From positions 1 through 5,152 of the forward strand of contig DLZA01000100.1 in the NCBI GenBank assembly GCA_003447515.1: a DNA stretch of 5,152 nucleotides, in the 5' to 3' direction. Both the position numbers and the translations under genes were made by a program. Shown here in pieces: positions 1 through 5,041 of this stretch; position 1 is the first letter of the stretch; each line of letters begins with the position of its first letter. Source of the stretch: Paracoccaceae bacterium (GTDB taxonomy: Bacteria; Pseudomonadota; Alphaproteobacteria; Rhodobacterales; Rhodobacteraceae). The notes beneath the pieces were generated by a model, which was not told the origin of the DNA, did no database searches, and saw nothing but the letters and a program-made list of their open reading frames with translations.

Positions 1-64
1 GTTTTGGTTAATCTGCCTAACCTATCATAATCAAATTAATTGATATCAATCGTAGCAATATCCT

Positions 65-92
65 TTGCTGAATTTGCAACCCTCAGTATAAT
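65..92 (+). promoter_or_regulatory. Predicted sigma-70 promoter of the CueR-like gene
   Basis: A perfect -10 hexamer TATAAT lies at 87-92, with a weaker -35 TTGCTG at 65-70 and a 16-nt spacer. Transcription would begin near 98-100, about 20 nt before the ATG at 119. The spacer is of ordinary length. Promoters activated by MerR-family proteins usually have 19-20 nt spacers, and I see no clear dyad between the hexamers, so this looks like a basal promoter and not a copper-induced target. Prediction by eye only. Confidence 0.6.
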
Positions 93-118
93 TGGACTCT
101 CAATTGGAGAGTGAAAGC

Positions 119-511
119 ATGTATACCATCGGTACTGCTGCAAAAAAGACGGACATGCCCATCAAAACCATCCGTTACTATTCAGATATCGGACTGGTCA
201 TGCCAGAGGGTCACTCGGACAAAGGCTATCGTCTGTACGATGAACGCGCGTTGCGCCGTCTTATCTTTGTGAGACGCGCTCGGGCGTTTGGCTTTTCGTT
301 GAAAACTTGTCGCAATCTTTTGGCTCTATACTCCGATCAATCCCGCGCCAGCGCTGACGTGAAAGCTATTACGCTCAATCATATATTAGAAATTGATGCA
401 AAGCTAAGCGAGCTACAAACTCTACGCGATGAATTAACTCTCCTTGCCGACAGTTGTGCAGGCGATGACCGTGCAGATTGTCCGATTTTGAGTGGCCTTG
501 CCGCAACTTAG
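119..511 (+). CDS. cueR: CueR/HmrR-type Cu(I)-responsive MerR-family transcriptional regulator
   Basis: This 130-residue cytoplasmic DNA-binding activator is expected to sense monovalent copper (or silver and gold) and switch on copper-efflux genes by remodelling promoters with long spacers. The N-terminal winged helix-turn-helix spans about residues 1-70 (IGTAAKKTDMPIKTIRYY, then GLVMPE and GYRLYDE), followed by the dimerisation helix at about 78-108. The metal loop is clear: Cys113 and Cys121 in CAGDDRADCPI match the two Cu(I) ligands of E. coli CueR, and Ser78 in RASADVK occupies the position that is Ser in monovalent-metal sensors and Cys in divalent-metal sensors. The ATG at 119 was chosen because GGAG at 106-109 sits 9 nt upstream. 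An in-frame TTG at 92 would overlap the promoter -10. The protein lacks the Cys/His-rich tail of the E. coli protein. No copper ATPase or chaperone gene is visible here. The family call is strong; the symbol is by homology (hmrR in some alphaproteobacteria). Confidence 0.9.
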   Translation: MYTIGTAAKKTDMPIKTIRYYSDIGLVMPEGHSDKGYRLYDERALRRLIFVRRARAFGFSLKTCRNLLALYSDQSRASADVKAITLNHILEIDAKLSELQTLRDELTLLADSCAGDDRADCPILSGLAAT

Positions 512-1365
512 CTTTGTTCCTGCTGTGCAAAAAAACTCGTATCTGTGGGGACCTCTGGCAGTTCTAAGTTATATGGTGTGCAGCGCACCCTCCCCGATGC
601 CTCACCGCGTACGATCTCATGGGTCAGCCTACTCGGTAAATGGTTAGGCGACAGCTCAATTGCATCCTCGGCGTAATATGTGGTTATGTAGAGCGTTCGG
701 GGTTTGTCCGATTTGTTAGGGGCAGACCCATGCAGCAATCGCGCATGCATCAAACAAACCGATCCAGCCTTACCTGTACATTTTACCAAATTCCCAATGT
801 GCTCATCTTTTACAGAGTCTGCTACAGCTCCTGTAAACCGCCCGCCATGCCAGTGGGAATAGATTGGCCCCTTATGCGTGCCAGGCACCACTTCCAACGG
901 GCCGTTTTCTAACGTCACATCATCCAAAAATAGCAAACACGTAATAATGTCGTCATTCGTCATTGGCTGAAATGGAAAATCCTGATGAAATTTCACCGCT
1001 GTTGCTGTGCCAGGCATTTTTGAATTCACCTTCCCATGATGAAATCTCAACGCAGGGCCAATTAATTCCACACACATATCAACAGTACGAGCTGCGCGCA
1101 TTGTGTTGGCAAAGACATCCGACACTTCCTCTGGTGACTGGACGCGCCGCAAGCCTGGGATCGCGGCACTATGCCCTGGCTGCAAATCGAATCGAGGCCG
1201 CCCATCCATTGTCTCTCCATAATCATCGGTTTGCCCACGGCTTTCCTCAACCCAATCTGCAAACACACCACGCAAATCAGCCAACTGATCAGACGTCACC
1301 GCATCCTCAACAACCAACACTCCTTCGCGCCAAAACTGGTCTTTCTGTTTTTGTGTAAGCATCAT
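508..1365 (-). CDS. Phytanoyl-CoA dioxygenase (PhyH) family Fe(II)/2-oxoglutarate oxygenase, substrate unknown
   Basis: A 285-residue soluble protein of the PhyH family. These enzymes use Fe(II), O2 and 2-oxoglutarate to hydroxylate small molecules. The iron triad is visible: His127 and Asp129 in KFHQDFPF, and the distal His212 in LLHGSAPN. Arg223, 11 residues after His212, is the expected 2-oxoglutarate carboxylate anchor. Strand motifs LLFLDDVTLENGPLEVVPGTHKGP (spanning 144-167) are typical of the double-stranded beta-helix core. Length is normal for the family and the gene looks intact. The start is ATG-ATG at 1365/1362, and I see no good Shine-Dalgarno sequence ahead of it. The stop codon overlaps the stop of the convergent copper regulator by 4 nt. 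It lies 85 nt downstream of the quinone oxidoreductase-like gene and may be the last gene of that transcript. The substrate cannot be told: the family also includes ectoine hydroxylase and halogenase-like members, and nothing nearby points to either. Confidence 0.85.
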   Translation of the reverse strand: MMLTQKQKDQFWREGVLVVEDAVTSDQLADLRGVFADWVEESRGQTDDYGETMDGRPRFDLQPGHSAAIPGLRRVQSPEEVSDVFANTMRAARTVDMCVELIGPALRFHHGKVNSKMPGTATAVKFHQDFPFQPMTNDDIITCLLFLDDVTLENGPLEVVPGTHKGPIYSHWHGGRFTGAVADSVKDEHIGNLVKCTGKAGSVCLMHARLLHGSAPNKSDKPRTLYITTYYAEDAIELSPNHLPSRLTHEIVRGEASGRVRCTPYNLELPEVPTDTSFFAQQEQS

Positions 1366-1450
1366 AATTTTCGTTTCACAGTAGCTTTAGACATAGCGCT
1401 TTTCTTTGAGTTAGGACTCCTGTCTCTTAATTAGCGACGACATAGTAACC
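1366..1450 (-). other. 85-nt gap between oxidoreductase and dioxygenase genes
   Basis: Read on the minus strand, this spacer has no strong hairpin followed by a T-run, no convincing -35/-10 pair and no good ribosome-binding site before the dioxygenase ATG. A small imperfect dyad (GAGT-TAGG-ACTC, 1408-1419) contains a GANTC methylation-type site at 1415-1419. The absence of a terminator allows read-through from the oxidoreductase gene, but the gap is long for a tight operon. Confidence 0.4.
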
Positions 1451-2437
1451 TCAAATCACGAGCACAATTTTTCCTATATGTTTCGACGTTTCCATCTTCG
1501 CATGGGCCATCGCCGCCTCTGCCAAAGGAAAGGTGCTGTCCATCACCGGCGCAATCGTTCCATCCGCAAGCATGGGCCAAATTTTTGTCTCTAAACTCCG
1601 AGCGATTGCGGCTTTCGCCACATTACTTTGCGGGCGCAAAGTGCTCCCGGTGATCGTCAATCGCTTCACCATAACTTGAGCAAAATTCAACTCTGCTGTC
1701 GCCCCACCTAGAAACGCAATTTGAACCAGACGGCCGCCGATGGCCAACGCCTTCACATTGCGTGGAATGTAGTTTCCACCCACCATATCGAGGATTACAT
1801 CAATACCACGACCTGCAGTCTCGGCCTGCATTACCTCAACAAAGTCTTCCTCCCGATAATTGATGGCTCGTTCGGCTCCCAACTCTACACATTTTGCACA
1901 TTTCTCTGCAGACCCAGCCGTTGCAAAAACCCGCGCACCCGCTTTGGCTGCCAACTGAATCGCAGTAGTGCCAATTCCCGATGATCCACCATGCACAAGG
2001 AAAACCTCACCCGCATGCAAGTCTCCGCGCATGAATACGTTGGAATAAACGGTGAAATAAGTCTCACACAGCGCTGCCGCTTGCACCATATCCAAACCCT
2101 TAGGCACAGGCAGTGCGTGATCTGCTGGTGTAGTCACATACTCTGCGTAGCCACCACCAGGCAGCAAAGCGCAAACTTCATCATTAACATTCCAGCGCGT
2201 CACACCTGCACCCACGGCAGCAATAGTGCCTGAACATTCCAACCCCGGCAAATCAGATGCACCTTTGGGCGGGTCATAAGCCCCTGCCCGCTGCAAGGCA
2301 TCAGGGCGGTTCACACCCGCTGCAGTCACTCTGATAAGGATATCACCGTGTCCTACTTCTGGAACATCTCGCACCGCGGGGACTAACACTTCCGGCCCCC
2401 CAGGTTTCGAAATCTCAACAACATTCATTTTGCTCAT
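1451..2437 (-). CDS. Zinc-free NAD(P)H:quinone oxidoreductase-like MDR enzyme (PIG3/QOR type)
   Basis: A 328-residue member of the medium-chain dehydrogenase/reductase superfamily, closest in style to the PIG3-like NAD(P)H quinone oxidoreductases. These reduce quinones or activated enones with NAD(P)H in the cytoplasm. An N-terminal GroES-like domain (about 1-125) carries GVNRPDALQRAGAYDPP (41-57) and GLECSGTIAAVG (65-76). The Rossmann cofactor domain (about 126-265) carries VHGGSSGIGTTAIQLA (148-163). The structural and catalytic zinc ligands of alcohol dehydrogenases are absent, as expected for this branch. Length is typical and the gene is intact. The ATG at 2437 overlaps the aminotransferase stop as ATGA (2434-2437), and the upstream sequence has only a weak GAG-type ribosome-binding site, so translation is probably coupled. 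A second in-frame ATG at 2428 is less favoured. The physiological substrate is unknown; a crotonyl-CoA reductase-like or enone reductase role is possible. Confidence 0.85.
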   Translation of the reverse strand: MSKMNVVEISKPGGPEVLVPAVRDVPEVGHGDILIRVTAAGVNRPDALQRAGAYDPPKGASDLPGLECSGTIAAVGAGVTRWNVNDEVCALLPGGGYAEYVTTPADHALPVPKGLDMVQAAALCETYFTVYSNVFMRGDLHAGEVFLVHGGSSGIGTTAIQLAAKAGARVFATAGSAEKCAKCVELGAERAINYREEDFVEVMQAETAGRGIDVILDMVGGNYIPRNVKALAIGGRLVQIAFLGGATAELNFAQVMVKRLTITGSTLRPQSNVAKAAIARSLETKIWPMLADGTIAPVMDSTFPLAEAAMAHAKMETSKHIGKIVLVI

Positions 2438-3309
2438 AGTGCTACTTTCTCAAACTTAGTGTGGGCAAAGTCCCAATATAATTCTCGCACTTTTCGCGTC
2501 ACGGGACCATGTTGAAGTTTCCGTTCATCGAGCGCGGTGACCGGTAAAACTTTCGCTGCATTGCCCGTCAGGAACATCTCATCCGCATCACGAAAATTCT
2601 CGACGGTAAGTGATGCTTCATCCACTTGAAACCCATTTGACCGTAGTAAACCAATTACGCGCCGTCGCGTTACACCGTTCAGAAACGTACCGTTATGTGA
2701 GGGTGTTCGTACTACACCATCTTTGACTAGAAACACATTAGACGTGGCCGATTCAGCCACGTAGCCATCCAAATCCAAAGACAAAGCATTTTTAAACCCG
2801 CGAGACTTCGCCTCCGTAATTATCCGCGCATTGTTCGGATAAAGACACGCGGCCTTCGCTGTAGTTAACGCGGTACGCGGGTCAGGACGGCGAAACGGGC
2901 TTACTGTCATTGGCATATTGCCTGCTAGCGGCATAGCAATCTTTTCCAAACAAACGGCAAACCGAGTTGATTCGGGATCAGCTTCCATGATGCCGGGCAA
3001 GCAATCTGCTGACCACATCATAGGGCGTAGATAATACGCATCTTCTGTATTAAGGCGTTTGACGCCCTCTCGAACCAACTCCGCAATCTCTGCAGCAGTG
3101 ACGGGCGATTGCATACCCATCGTCTCAGCAGAGGCGACCACCCGCTCACAGTGATGCGCGAGATCAGGCATCACACCCTCAAAAAACCGAGCCCCGTCAA
3201 ATACCATGTTCCCATGCCACATAGAGTGATCTGCAGCACCCAAAATGGGCGTATTACCTTCGGTCCATTTGCCGTTAAAGAAGGTAAGTTGTGTGTCACT
3301 TAACGCCAT
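2434..3309 (-). CDS. Class IV (fold-type IV) PLP aminotransferase, branched-chain aminotransferase-like
   Basis: A 291-residue PLP enzyme of the IlvE/D-amino-acid transaminase/lyase fold. By alignment from memory to E. coli IlvE, the Schiff-base lysine is Lys152 in TTAKAACLY, the conserved Tyr is Tyr157 and the pyridine-nitrogen Glu is Glu186 in GYVAESATSNVF. YYLRP (92-96) matches the IlvE YIRP strand, and VFDGARFFEG (36-45) matches the VFEG strand. The loop that is GTA in IlvE reads GNA here (249-251, in LTGNAAKV), so branched-chain amino acids as substrate are likely but not certain. A strong Shine-Dalgarno GGAGG (3321-3317) sits 7 nt before the ATG at 3309. It follows COQ9 by 34 nt and overlaps the next gene by ATGA, so it is probably the middle gene of a three-gene operon. 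It could also be an amine- or keto-acid-specific class IV transaminase. No ilvE symbol is given because of that loop change and the uncertain substrate. Confidence 0.85.
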   Translation of the reverse strand: MALSDTQLTFFNGKWTEGNTPILGAADHSMWHGNMVFDGARFFEGVMPDLAHHCERVVASAETMGMQSPVTAAEIAELVREGVKRLNTEDAYYLRPMMWSADCLPGIMEADPESTRFAVCLEKIAMPLAGNMPMTVSPFRRPDPRTALTTAKAACLYPNNARIITEAKSRGFKNALSLDLDGYVAESATSNVFLVKDGVVRTPSHNGTFLNGVTRRRVIGLLRSNGFQVDEASLTVENFRDADEMFLTGNAAKVLPVTALDERKLQHGPVTRKVRELYWDFAHTKFEKVAL

Positions 3310-3316
3310 CTATAGT

Positions 3317-3321
3317 CCTCC
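3317..3321 (-). promoter_or_regulatory. Strong ribosome-binding site of the aminotransferase gene
   Basis: On the minus strand, GGAGG lies 7 nt upstream of the ATG at 3309. It fixes this start and shows that the aminotransferase is translated independently even if it is co-transcribed with COQ9. Confidence 0.8.
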
Positions 3322-3343
3322 ACTTTACGAGACCATTTCATAG

Positions 3344-4057
3344 CTAGTCTTTGGGTGCAATATAGCCCGGAAAGTCTGTCTGTGCCCGTTTGCTCGGGGC
3401 TTTGATGTGTTCCAGGAAACGCCCGGGTCCAGACATAAAGGCCTTCACCAACGAGTTATCACGCATCTTAACCTTGAACGTTTCAATCTGCATCACGTTG
3501 TTTATGCGCCGATCCAAAAATTCCCAAGTGTCCGCAGACTCATAGCTATCATCACCAAGCCAGAACAACAAAACACTAGAGTACACGCCAGCTAGAATTG
3601 CCCGCTTAGTATACCAATTCACATCTGTGCTCGTATCGCCCAATATTTCCCAGATCAAGCTGACCGTTCCTAAAACCAGCGTCGCTCCTTCTGCTGCATG
3701 AATTGGTAATGCAAACAAACTAACACCACGCTGCACAGCTTCTCGGTCGGTAGCTTCTAACCGTACGCGAACGCCGTACGCCACCCGCTCCGAGTACCGC
3801 ATCGCACCAAGATCAGCTGCCTCTAACGCAGCCACCATGGCGAGATCACCCGCCTTGTGATAGGCGACAGCCAAATCCAAACCGCCCCGTGGACACGCAA
3901 TCTCCGCCAGCCCTGAATCCACGCCCGAATCTTCAACTGCTGCTGTAAATGTCGCATCGGACCAACCATCAAAAACTACGTGCACTTCCGCTGCATGTAA
4001 TAACTTTGCACGAGTTTCAGATAGGTGTGTTTCTTCAGTTTTTAGCGCGTTGTTCAT
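3344..4057 (-). CDS. COQ9-family ubiquinone biosynthesis protein
   Basis: A 237-residue COQ9-family protein. Members have a TetR-like helical fold that has become a lipid-binding accessory factor. In eukaryotes COQ9 binds isoprenoid intermediates and presents them to the COQ7 hydroxylase at the membrane; the bacterial role is inferred to be similar. The signature block is clear: DVNWYTKRAILAGVYSSVLL (145-164), LGDDS (167-171), then DTWEFLDRRINNVMQ (176-190). Asp145, Trp148, Tyr149 and Arg152 match the patch of human COQ9 reported to contact COQ7, compared from memory. A C-terminal amphipathic stretch (about 200-220) would be the membrane or lipid helix. The ATG at 4057 was chosen because AAGGAGA (4069-4063) lies 5 nt upstream; an in-frame TTG at 4078 has no such support. 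It is divergent from rpsU and 34 nt upstream of the aminotransferase. The family call is strong; the exact hydroxylase partner is not in the window. Confidence 0.92.
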   Translation of the reverse strand: MNNALKTEETHLSETRAKLLHAAEVHVVFDGWSDATFTAAVEDSGVDSGLAEIACPRGGLDLAVAYHKAGDLAMVAALEAADLGAMRYSERVAYGVRVRLEATDREAVQRGVSLFALPIHAAEGATLVLGTVSLIWEILGDTSTDVNWYTKRAILAGVYSSVLLFWLGDDSYESADTWEFLDRRINNVMQIETFKVKMRDNSLVKAFMSGPGRFLEHIKAPSKRAQTDFPGYIAPKD

Positions 4058-4062
4058 AGAAG

Positions 4063-4069
4063 TCTCCTT
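4063..4069 (-). promoter_or_regulatory. Ribosome-binding site that sets the COQ9 start
   Basis: AAGGAGA on the minus strand is a near-ideal Shine-Dalgarno sequence 5 nt before the ATG at 4057. It lies inside the longer open frame that begins with TTG at 4078, so the longer start is disfavoured and COQ9 is 7 residues shorter than the longest frame. Confidence 0.85.
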
Positions 4070-4071
4070 GC

Positions 4072-4100
4072 TGGACAATATAACACATCCTTGCTATACG
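4072..4100 (+). promoter_or_regulatory. Candidate rpsU promoter with extended -10
   Basis: TGGACA (4072-4077) resembles the -35 consensus. After 17 nt, TATACG (4095-4100) is preceded by TG at 4092-4093, giving an extended -10. Transcription would begin near 4106, leaving a leader of about 70 nt before rpsU. The -35 overlaps the upstream region of COQ9 on the other strand, so RNA polymerase at the two divergent promoters could interfere. Prediction by eye. Confidence 0.45.
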
Positions 4101-4117
4101 GCCACCTCCTGCACTAC

Positions 4118-4141
4118 GGGGCTTTTTGTCAAAATTGCCCC
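4118..4141 (+). promoter_or_regulatory. Possible hairpin in the rpsU leader
   Basis: GGGGC (4118-4122) can pair with GCCCC (4137-4141). Inside, a TTTT/AAAA stem with a two-base bulge closes a four-base loop. No T-run follows, so it is not a terminator. It would lie in the leader RNA if transcription starts near 4106. The same stretch also holds a second promoter-like pair (TTGTCA 4126-4131, 17 nt, TTTAAC 4149-4154), so the pairing may be incidental. Confidence 0.3.
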
Positions 4142-4154
4142 ATGCAAATTTAAC
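4126..4154 (+). promoter_or_regulatory. Alternative rpsU-proximal promoter-like pair
   Basis: TTGTCA (4126-4131) matches five of six -35 positions, and after 17 nt TTTAAC (4149-4154) matches four of six -10 positions. A start near 4161 would leave only about 15 nt of leader and begin inside the Shine-Dalgarno region, so this is less attractive than the upstream candidate. Confidence 0.3.
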
Positions 4155-4159
4155 CTAGA

Positions 4160-4169
4160 AAGGTGGTGA
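4160..4169 (+). promoter_or_regulatory. Very strong ribosome-binding site of rpsU
   Basis: AAGGTGGTGA matches nine of ten bases of the full anti-Shine-Dalgarno complement (AAGGAGGTGA) and ends 6 nt before the ATG at 4176. This fits a gene for an abundant ribosomal protein and fixes the start. Confidence 0.85.
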
Positions 4170-4175
4170 CCCCAC

Positions 4176-4382
4176 ATGCAGGTATCGGTTCGTGACAATA
4201 ATGTCGATCAGGCACTTCGTGCCTTGAAGAAAAAACTGCAACGTGAAGGCGTATTTCGTGAAATGAAGCTTCGGCAACATTACGAGAAACCCTCAGTTAA
4301 AAAAGCCCGTGAAAAGGCGGAAGCAGTACGGCGCGCGCGAAAGCTCGCACGGAAAAAACTTCAGCGTGAAGGCATGGTCTAG
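4176..4382 (+). CDS. rpsU: 30S ribosomal protein S21
   Basis: A 68-residue highly basic protein of the bS21 family, a late-joining small-subunit protein near the mRNA exit and anti-Shine-Dalgarno region that helps initiation. The family pattern is intact: MQVSVRDNN (1-9), the helix [17 protein letters not shown] (11-27), the diagnostic HYEKPSVKK (35-43), then an Arg/Lys-rich C-terminal helix (44-65). Length fits alphaproteobacterial S21. The start is fixed by the strong ribosome-binding site at 4160-4169. It is transcribed alone: the neighbour upstream is divergent (COQ9), and a strong terminator follows 37 nt after the stop. E. coli rpsU sits in the macromolecular synthesis operon with dnaG and rpoD. 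That arrangement is absent here. Confidence 0.97.
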   Translation: MQVSVRDNNVDQALRALKKKLQREGVFREMKLRQHYEKPSVKKAREKAEAVRRARKLARKKLQREGMV

Positions 4383-4419
4383 GGTTACCTGGCCATCCTG
4401 AGATCCGAAAAGGTCTTTG

Positions 4420-4453
4420 AAACCCTCGGGCACGCTCGAGGGTTTTTTCTTTT
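4420..4453 (+). terminator. Intrinsic terminator of rpsU
   Basis: A perfect 9-bp stem, AAACCCTCG (4420-4428) with CGAGGGTTT (4437-4445), closes an 8-nt loop and runs into a T-rich tract through 4453 broken by one C. It ends the rpsU transcript. In the opposite direction the hairpin also forms but is followed only by TTTC, so it would be a weaker stop for yqgE, whose stop codon lies 10 nt away. Confidence 0.93.
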
Positions 4454-4462
4454 AGAGGATCC

Positions 4463-5041
4463 CTAGGCGCTTCCACCAGTGCTTGAAAGCATCCGCGGGT
4501 CAATGCCAACAACATCTAGTGCAGCTTTCCACTTGGCATCGTGATCCTCAGAAAATACTAGTGCCGGATTAGCGTCACAGGTTATCCAGCCATTGTCGCG
4601 GATCTCATTCTCCAGCTGTCCTGGACCCCAACCAGCATAGCCCAGCGCCAATAAACACTTGTCAGGACCAACTCCTTGCGAAATATCGTCAAGAATATCA
4701 AGTGTCGCCGTCATACCAAAAGTTTCATTGACATTTAACGTCGCATCCTCGGCTTCATAGTCACGCGAATGCAGCACAAACCCGCGTCCATGTTCCACAG
4801 GGCCGCCATAATGCACATCGATCCCATCGATCGGGCGTGCAGCCTTGATAGCAAGCTGTTCCAAAAGATCACCAAAGTTTAGGTTCTCAGCAGGCTTGTT
4901 GACGATTAACCCCATCGCACCGTCACCAGAATGAGCACAAATACAGATAACGGAACGGTTGAAGCGCGGGTCCCCCATGGACGGCATAGCAATCAATAAC
5001 TTGCCATCTAAGTGCTCTACTTCTGTTTTAAAAGGGTTCAT
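4463..5041 (-). CDS. yqgE: YqgE/AlgH family protein (UPF0301)
   Basis: A 192-residue protein of the UPF0301 family, widespread in proteobacteria and without a firmly established biochemical role. The name AlgH comes from an alginate regulation phenotype in Pseudomonas. Family motifs are complete: GKLLIAMPSMGDPRF (13-27), AMGLIVNKP (42-50), HYGGPVEHGRGFVLH (77-91) and LGYAGWGPGQLENEI (133-147) followed by the conserved Asn-Gly-Trp (150-152). No signal peptide or membrane segment is seen, so it is cytoplasmic. Length is normal. The ATG at 5041 is supported by the usual distance to the GKLLIAMP motif and by an in-frame stop upstream, but the ribosome-binding site is poor (AGAGG about 13 nt away). 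It converges on rpsU across that gene's terminator. The family is certain; the function is not. Confidence 0.93.
   Translation of the reverse strand: MNPFKTEVEHLDGKLLIAMPSMGDPRFNRSVICICAHSGDGAMGLIVNKPAENLNFGDLLEQLAIKAARPIDGIDVHYGGPVEHGRGFVLHSRDYEAEDATLNVNETFGMTATLDILDDISQGVGPDKCLLALGYAGWGPGQLENEIRDNGWITCDANPALVFSEDHDAKWKAALDVVGIDPRMLSSTGGSA

Noticed and set aside
39..50. FNR/FixK binding box
   Set aside because: The palindrome has TTGAT and ATCAA sharing a centre without the required four-base spacer.
92..118. TTG start adding nine residues to the copper regulator
   Set aside because: It overlaps the TATAAT -10 and lacks a ribosome-binding site. The ATG at 119 has one and matches the family N-terminus.
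640..1434. Several plus-strand open frames opposite the dioxygenase gene
   Set aside because: They are antisense to a well-supported PhyH gene, have no family motifs or ribosome-binding sites, and read as low-complexity shadow peptides.
1721..2233. Plus-strand open frames opposite the oxidoreductase gene
   Set aside because: The minus strand encodes a complete MDR enzyme with its Rossmann motif. The plus-strand peptides show no domain.
4058..4078. TTG start adding seven residues to COQ9
   Set aside because: The added codons contain the strong AAGGAGA ribosome-binding site for the ATG at 4057.
4035..4088. Short upstream open frame of 17 codons on the minus strand overlapping the COQ9 start
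   Set aside because: Its AAGG is too close to the ATG to serve as a ribosome-binding site, the AGGAGG further up is too far away, and the peptide resembles nothing known to me.
4142..4153. Three-codon open frame (Met-Gln-Ile) in the rpsU leader
   Set aside because: No ribosome-binding site, and it is likely to occur by chance. Without conservation it is not evidence of attenuation.
4297..4515. Minus-strand open frame across the end of rpsU and the terminator
   Set aside because: It overlaps rpsU, the terminator hairpin and the end of yqgE, and has no family resemblance.
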